A stretch of 8,369 nt of DNA, taken from NCBI GenBank assembly GCA_045659745.1, contig JAZRCL010000018.1, forward strand, positions 1 to 8,369. Reading direction: 5' to 3'. This stretch comes from SVTX01 sp045659745 (GTDB taxonomy: Bacteria; Bacillota; Clostridia; Oscillospirales; CAG-272). This document shows, piece by piece, positions 5,625-8,369 of the stretch. A program made the translations under genes and the position numbers. The notes below the pieces were generated by a model. It had not been told where the DNA came from. It made no database searches and saw only the letters and a program-made list of their open reading frames with translations. Numbering within the stretch: the stretch's first letter is position 1; each line of letters starts with the position of its first letter.

Positions 5625-6575
5625 CTTTTTGATGTAATCGTTAAATAAATCCAAAGGTTTTTTAAAATTCAATACTTTTTTAGGCCTGGCGTTGATCAAC
5701 GCCAGCTTCTTTTTTAGCGTGGCAGGACTAACTCTTGATAAATTTCTTCCCTTAGGGTAAAATTCACGGAGAAGACCGTTAAGATTTTCGTTAGTTCCTT
5801 TTTGCCAAGCACAGTATGGATCCGCAAAATAAACAGAACAATTTAATTCGTTTTCTATTGTTTGCCAATTGGCAAACTCGGTGCCTCTGTCACAGGTGAT
5901 GGTTTTCACCGCCTCGCTCGGCAGTTCTGAAAGAGCTGATATAATTGCTTTTGCCATAGTATCAGCATTTCTGTTAGGCATTTTAATAGCTATGTAATAC
6001 CTTGTCTTACGTTCAGCGAGAGTCGCAAAGCAAGCCTTTGATTTGCCTCTGCCGGATACTACGGTATCTGCTTCCCAATGTCCGAATTCCTGTCTTTTAT
6101 ATACACTTTTATCGCGTTTTCTGATTGTTTTTCCAAGATTGAATTTCCCACGTGTTTCCTTCTTGCCACGGCTTTTTCCTTTTCTGCGTAACACCTTCAG
6201 ATTTACATCTACATATTTTTCGTATATCCAACGATATATCGTTCTTGTAGAGGGCATTTTAAATTCGCAAGGTGTATTTGCAATCTGTTCGGGAGACCAT
6301 GTCAAAAGAAGCTTCTCTTTTATGTATTCTATCTTTGCTGGGTCTTGAAACATTCCTCTATGGCAATATGATCTTCTTAACAGATATTTCTTTTGGGCTG
6401 TGTGGGGATAGTATGCCGGTTTCGCATTCATGAAGCTCTTGTTCCTCATGATTTCTCTTGATATGCTGCTCACGTTTCTCCCCAATAATTCCGCAATTTT
6501 TCGATAACTATAGCCTTTATTGTAAAATTCCCGTAGACAACAGCGCTCTTCTATGGTAAAATGGTGGTAGCTCAT
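5613..6575 (-). CDS. IS30-family transposase
   Basis: A 320-residue DDE transposase that cuts and joins the ends of its own element. The N-terminus has the IS30 helix-turn-helix (FTIEERCCLREFYNKGYSYRKIAELLGRN, in two short blocks over residues 6-34, with SSISREIMRN following). A second DNA-binding region includes WSPEQIA near 93-99. The catalytic triad is Asp170 (FGHWEADTV), Asp229 (TITCDRGTEF) and Glu263 (KGTNENLNG), with 33 residues between the last two as is usual for the family. RNLS and the KKLALINARPKKVL segment near the end are also typical. ATG 6575 has AAGGAGG seven bases upstream. A TATAAT box (complement of 6614-6619) lies upstream with a weak -35. The frame is intact, so the element could be active. 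Confidence 0.95.
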   Translation of the reverse strand: MSYHHFTIEERCCLREFYNKGYSYRKIAELLGRNVSSISREIMRNKSFMNAKPAYYPHTAQKKYLLRRSYCHRGMFQDPAKIEYIKEKLLLTWSPEQIANTPCEFKMPSTRTIYRWIYEKYVDVNLKVLRRKGKSRGKKETRGKFNLGKTIRKRDKSVYKRQEFGHWEADTVVSGRGKSKACFATLAERKTRYYIAIKMPNRNADTMAKAIISALSELPSEAVKTITCDRGTEFANWQTIENELNCSVYFADPYCAWQKGTNENLNGLLREFYPKGRNLSRVSPATLKKKLALINARPKKVLNFKKPLDLFNDYIKKCCT

Positions 6576-6654
6576 ATAAATCCTCCTTGGTTTTTTGTTT
6601 TGTGGTTATTACAATTATACCATGGATTTATATGGGCTTCTTCTTTTTATTTGC

Positions 6655-6666
6655 TGTTGCACTTGA
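6655..6666. repeat. Right terminal inverted repeat of the IS30-like element
   Basis: TGTTGCACTT at 6655-6664 is the exact inverse of the left-end core. The outward-facing TTGCAC could act as a -35 box, but no -10 box stands at a proper distance in the flank. Confidence 0.75.
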
Positions 6667-6691
6667 TAGTATAACTCACCGACGTAAAAAA

Positions 6692-6714
6692 ACATTTATT
6701 TTATTAATAAATGT
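6692..6714. repeat. Perfect 23-bp palindrome touching the -35 box (candidate operator)
   Basis: ACATTTATT 6692-6700 is matched exactly by AATAAATGT 6706-6714 around TTATT. Its last base is the first base of the -35 box, an ideal place for a repressor to block the promoter. It is too AT-rich to make a convincing terminator, and the run of A upstream has no T-tract partner downstream. Confidence 0.45.
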
Positions 6715-6742
6715 AGACAAAATTATCTTTTGGTGGTATAAT
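6714..6742 (+). promoter_or_regulatory. Promoter of the hydrolase-gltX operon
   Basis: TAGACA 6714-6719 and a perfect TATAAT 6737-6742 are separated by 17 bases, with TG at 6734-6735 giving an extended -10. The transcript should start near 6749, which makes the GTG at 6748 and ATG at 6754 unlikely starts for the first gene. It lies outside the IS30-like element and so is native to the locus. Confidence 0.82.
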
Positions 6743-6783
6743 ATAGAGTGGTAATGTGTTGTCACATAAATGAGGTAATTATT

Positions 6784-7416
6784 ATGGAGATATACAATTT
6801 ATATTCGGGCTCATACCTGTCCAACTGCTTTATTCTGATAAGCGAAGGTGAAGACAACGTCAGGCATGCCGCGGTGATAGATCCAAGCTCGGCGGCGGAT
6901 AGCATAATTGACTTTATACGTTCACAGAACGCACAGCTCGATATGATAATCATGACTCACGGGCACTTTGACCATATACTCTCTCTTGATGAGCTGAGAG
7001 ATATATCGGGCGCGCCTGCAATCATTCACGAGAATGATGCCGAAATGCTTGGAGACGGAAGAAAAAACGCAAATTACTTCTTCTTCAGACAGGATTTCGT
7101 TCAGAGAGATGCAGAACGCACGGTGAAACACGGAGACAGGCTCACACTTGGAAATGAATCAATAGAGGTAATACATCTGCCGGGACATTCAAAGGGATCC
7201 ATTGCTCTGCTTGGTGATGACTTTATGATAACCGGAGATACGCTTTTCGCAGAAGGATTCGGACGCTACGATCTCTACGGCGGTGATGCCCTGGTTCTTA
7301 AAAAGAGTCTCGAATCGCTCAGAAGCTATGACAGCAATCTGAAAATCTATGCCGGACACGGCGAGAGCGCAAGGCTTGGACAGGCTCTTCGCGCTATATC
7401 ATATTTTTTAAACTGA
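6784..7416 (+). CDS. Metallo-beta-lactamase-fold hydrolase (glyoxalase II / YqgX-like)
   Basis: A 210-residue cytoplasmic zinc hydrolase of the MBL superfamily. The metal motif THGHFDH is at residues 58-64 (His59, His61, Asp63, His64), with His135 in PGHSKGS, Asp152 in TGDTLFAEGFGRYD and His192 in AGHG, so all usual ligands for a two-metal site are present. The GDTLF...GR.D..GG pattern matches small glyoxalase II-like proteins such as Bacillus YqgX and YcbL. Such enzymes hydrolyse thioesters, but the substrate here is not known. I chose ATG 6784 because GAGG stands eight bases upstream and because the promoter places the transcript start at about 6749. Longer in-frame starts at GTG 6748 and ATG 6754 fall at or just after the transcript start. 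The gltX gene starts 24 bases after its stop with no terminator, so the two are probably cotranscribed. Confidence 0.9.
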   Translation: MEIYNLYSGSYLSNCFILISEGEDNVRHAAVIDPSSAADSIIDFIRSQNAQLDMIIMTHGHFDHILSLDELRDISGAPAIIHENDAEMLGDGRKNANYFFFRQDFVQRDAERTVKHGDRLTLGNESIEVIHLPGHSKGSIALLGDDFMITGDTLFAEGFGRYDLYGGDALVLKKSLESLRSYDSNLKIYAGHGESARLGQALRAISYFLN

Positions 7417-7440
7417 TTTGTTTTATGAAAGGAAGATAAT

Positions 7441-8369
7441 ATGGACTACAATCGTTTAGCGGAGCTACTTTTCCCGCACATCACCGACACACCTGCAGAT
7501 ATAGAGGCAAAATTTCCTCCCCGTCAGCTCCCTGAAGAAGCAAAGGTATCGAGATTTGCTCCCAGCCCCACAGGATTCGTCCACTTCGGCGGACTTTTCC
7601 CCTCCACAGTCGGAGAGAGACTTGCTCATCAGTCCGGAGGTGTTTTCTACCTTCGAATTGAAGACACCGACGCTAAGAGAGAGGTCGAGGGCGCTGCAGA
7701 GGGTCTTATAAAAACTCTTGCAAAATACGGAATAAACTTTGACGAGGGCGCTATCCTCGATGAAAACGGAAATATCAGCGACAAGGGCGCATACGGTCCC
7801 TATAAGCAGAGCCAGAGAGGTCCCATCTATCAGACGTTTGCAAAGCAGCTTGTCAAAGAGGGCAAGGCTTACCCCTGCTTTACTACCGAGGAGGAGCTCG
7901 ACGAGCTTCAGGCAGTAAACAAAAAGGAAGAAATAAAGAATACAGACTGGCAGGCAGAAGCAGAGGCAAGACGTGCAGAGATGCTCGCTCGCCGTGAGTT
8001 TACAATGGAAGAGGTAGAGGAGCACCTCAAGGCAGGTCATCCCTTCGTTGTTCGAATCCTTGCAAACGGCGATCCCGAGAAAAAGACCAAATTCACCGAT
8101 CTTGTAAAGGGTACGCTTGAGATCCCCGAGAACGACGAGGACTTTGTTCTTCTCAAATCCGACGGAATCCCCACATACCACTTTGCTCACGCGCTCGACC
8201 ATCACCTTATGGGAACCACACACGTTATTCGCGGTGAGGAATGGCTCCCCAGCCTTGCAAAGCACATTCAGCTCTTCTCTGCTCTCGGCTTCAAGCTTCC
8301 TAAGTACATGCACATCGCGCAAATCATGAAGCTCGATGAGAACGGAAACAAGAAGAAGCTCTCAAAGCG
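7441..8369 (+). CDS. gltX: Glutamyl-tRNA synthetase, N-terminal 309 residues (3' end outside the window)
   Basis: A class I aminoacyl-tRNA synthetase that charges tRNA-Glu with glutamate. ATG 7441 has AAAGGAAG five bases upstream. Residues 1-36 form an N-terminal extension (LLFPHI, then FPPRQLPEEAKV) seen in clostridial GluRS. The HIGH-type nucleotide-binding motif is FAPSPTGFVHFGGL (residues 39-52), with HFGG in place of HIGG/HLGG. YLRIEDTD is at 70-77, GPYKQSQR at 119-126, SDGIPTYHFAH at 240-250, HVIRGEEWLPS at 261-271, and the KMSKS-equivalent KKKLSK ends the visible sequence at 304-309. These signatures, in this order, match GluRS rather than GlnRS. The anticodon-binding domain is beyond the window. 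It is the second gene of a likely operon, and the 24-base gap leaves no room for a T-box leader. A discriminating or tRNA-Gln misacylating role cannot be judged from this part. Confidence 0.95.
   Translation, partial: MDYNRLAELLFPHITDTPADIEAKFPPRQLPEEAKVSRFAPSPTGFVHFGGLFPSTVGERLAHQSGGVFYLRIEDTDAKREVEGAAEGLIKTLAKYGINFDEGAILDENGNISDKGAYGPYKQSQRGPIYQTFAKQLVKEGKAYPCFTTEEELDELQAVNKKEEIKNTDWQAEAEARRAEMLARREFTMEEVEEHLKAGHPFVVRILANGDPEKKTKFTDLVKGTLEIPENDEDFVLLKSDGIPTYHFAHALDHHLMGTTHVIRGEEWLPSLAKHIQLFSALGFKLPKYMHIAQIMKLDENGNKKKLSK

Larger units (their letters stand above)
5613..6666 (-). mobile_element. IS30-family insertion sequence, apparently complete
   Basis: An element of about 1.05 kb with one transposase gene, bounded by short terminal inverted repeats. 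CTAAGTGCAACA at 5613-5624 is matched by TGTTGCACTTGA at 6655-6666, with 10 of 12 positions identical in inverse orientation. The length fits IS30-family elements (about 1-1.25 kb). It lies 19 bases beyond the T-run of the preceding terminator and upstream of the hydrolase promoter, so it breaks no visible gene. The exact ends could shift by a base or two, and I cannot identify a clear 2-3 bp target duplication. The name within the family cannot be assigned without a database search. Confidence 0.85.

Noticed and set aside
6655..6680. Outward promoter from the right end of the IS30-like element
   Set aside because: TTGCAC resembles a -35 box, but the nearest TATAAC is only seven bases downstream, too close. 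The operon has its own good promoter at 6714-6742.
7417..7440. T-box or riboswitch before gltX
   Set aside because: The gap to the preceding gene is only 24 bases, and the leader upstream of the operon shows no T-box features.
7465..8322. Open frame of 285 codons on the minus strand inside gltX
   Set aside because: It is antisense to unmistakable GluRS motifs, and its Cys/Leu/Val-rich translation resembles no known family.

Overview
The window looks like chromosomal DNA of a low-to-moderate GC Gram-positive anaerobe of class Clostridia, probably a gut-type spore-former. The support is a SpoIIP-family sporulation protein, strong AGGAGG-type ribosome binding sites, sigma-A promoters of the TTGACA-17-TATAAT type, a Gram-positive lipoprotein, and a glutamyl-tRNA synthetase with the N-terminal extension I associate with clostridial enzymes. 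The exact lineage cannot be read from the sequence.

Layout from left to right. (1) Bases 1-158 hold the 3' end of a Cu/Zn superoxide dismutase gene, closed by a long shared hairpin terminator. (2) A LexA/CI-type autocleavable repressor (minus strand, 242-1042) diverges from a small multi-pass membrane protein of unknown function (plus strand, 1376-1684). Both have good promoters facing away from each other across an intergenic region rich in repeats. (3) After a bidirectional terminator, a divergent SpoIIP-like cell wall hydrolase lies on the minus strand (1913-3028). (4) A 350-base AT-rich intergenic region carries a 34-bp inverted repeat and the promoter of an unusually long, orphan peptide-type ABC transporter lipoprotein (3397-5550), which ends in a textbook terminator. 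(5) An apparently complete IS30-family insertion sequence (about 5613-6666) sits immediately after that terminator. (6) A promoter overlapped by a perfect palindrome drives a likely operon of a metallo-beta-lactamase-fold hydrolase (6784-7416) and gltX (7441 onward, cut by the window edge).

The parts most worth following are the repressor/membrane protein pair with its phased repeats and structured leader, the SpoIIP homologue with a substituted putative metal ligand, the inverted repeat upstream of the orphan binding protein, and the imperfect inverted element between the two convergent genes at 1702-1912. I saw no CRISPR array, tRNA, rRNA, T-box or recognisable riboswitch. I do not see a clear multi-gene novel system. 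The repressor/membrane protein locus is the best candidate for something undescribed.
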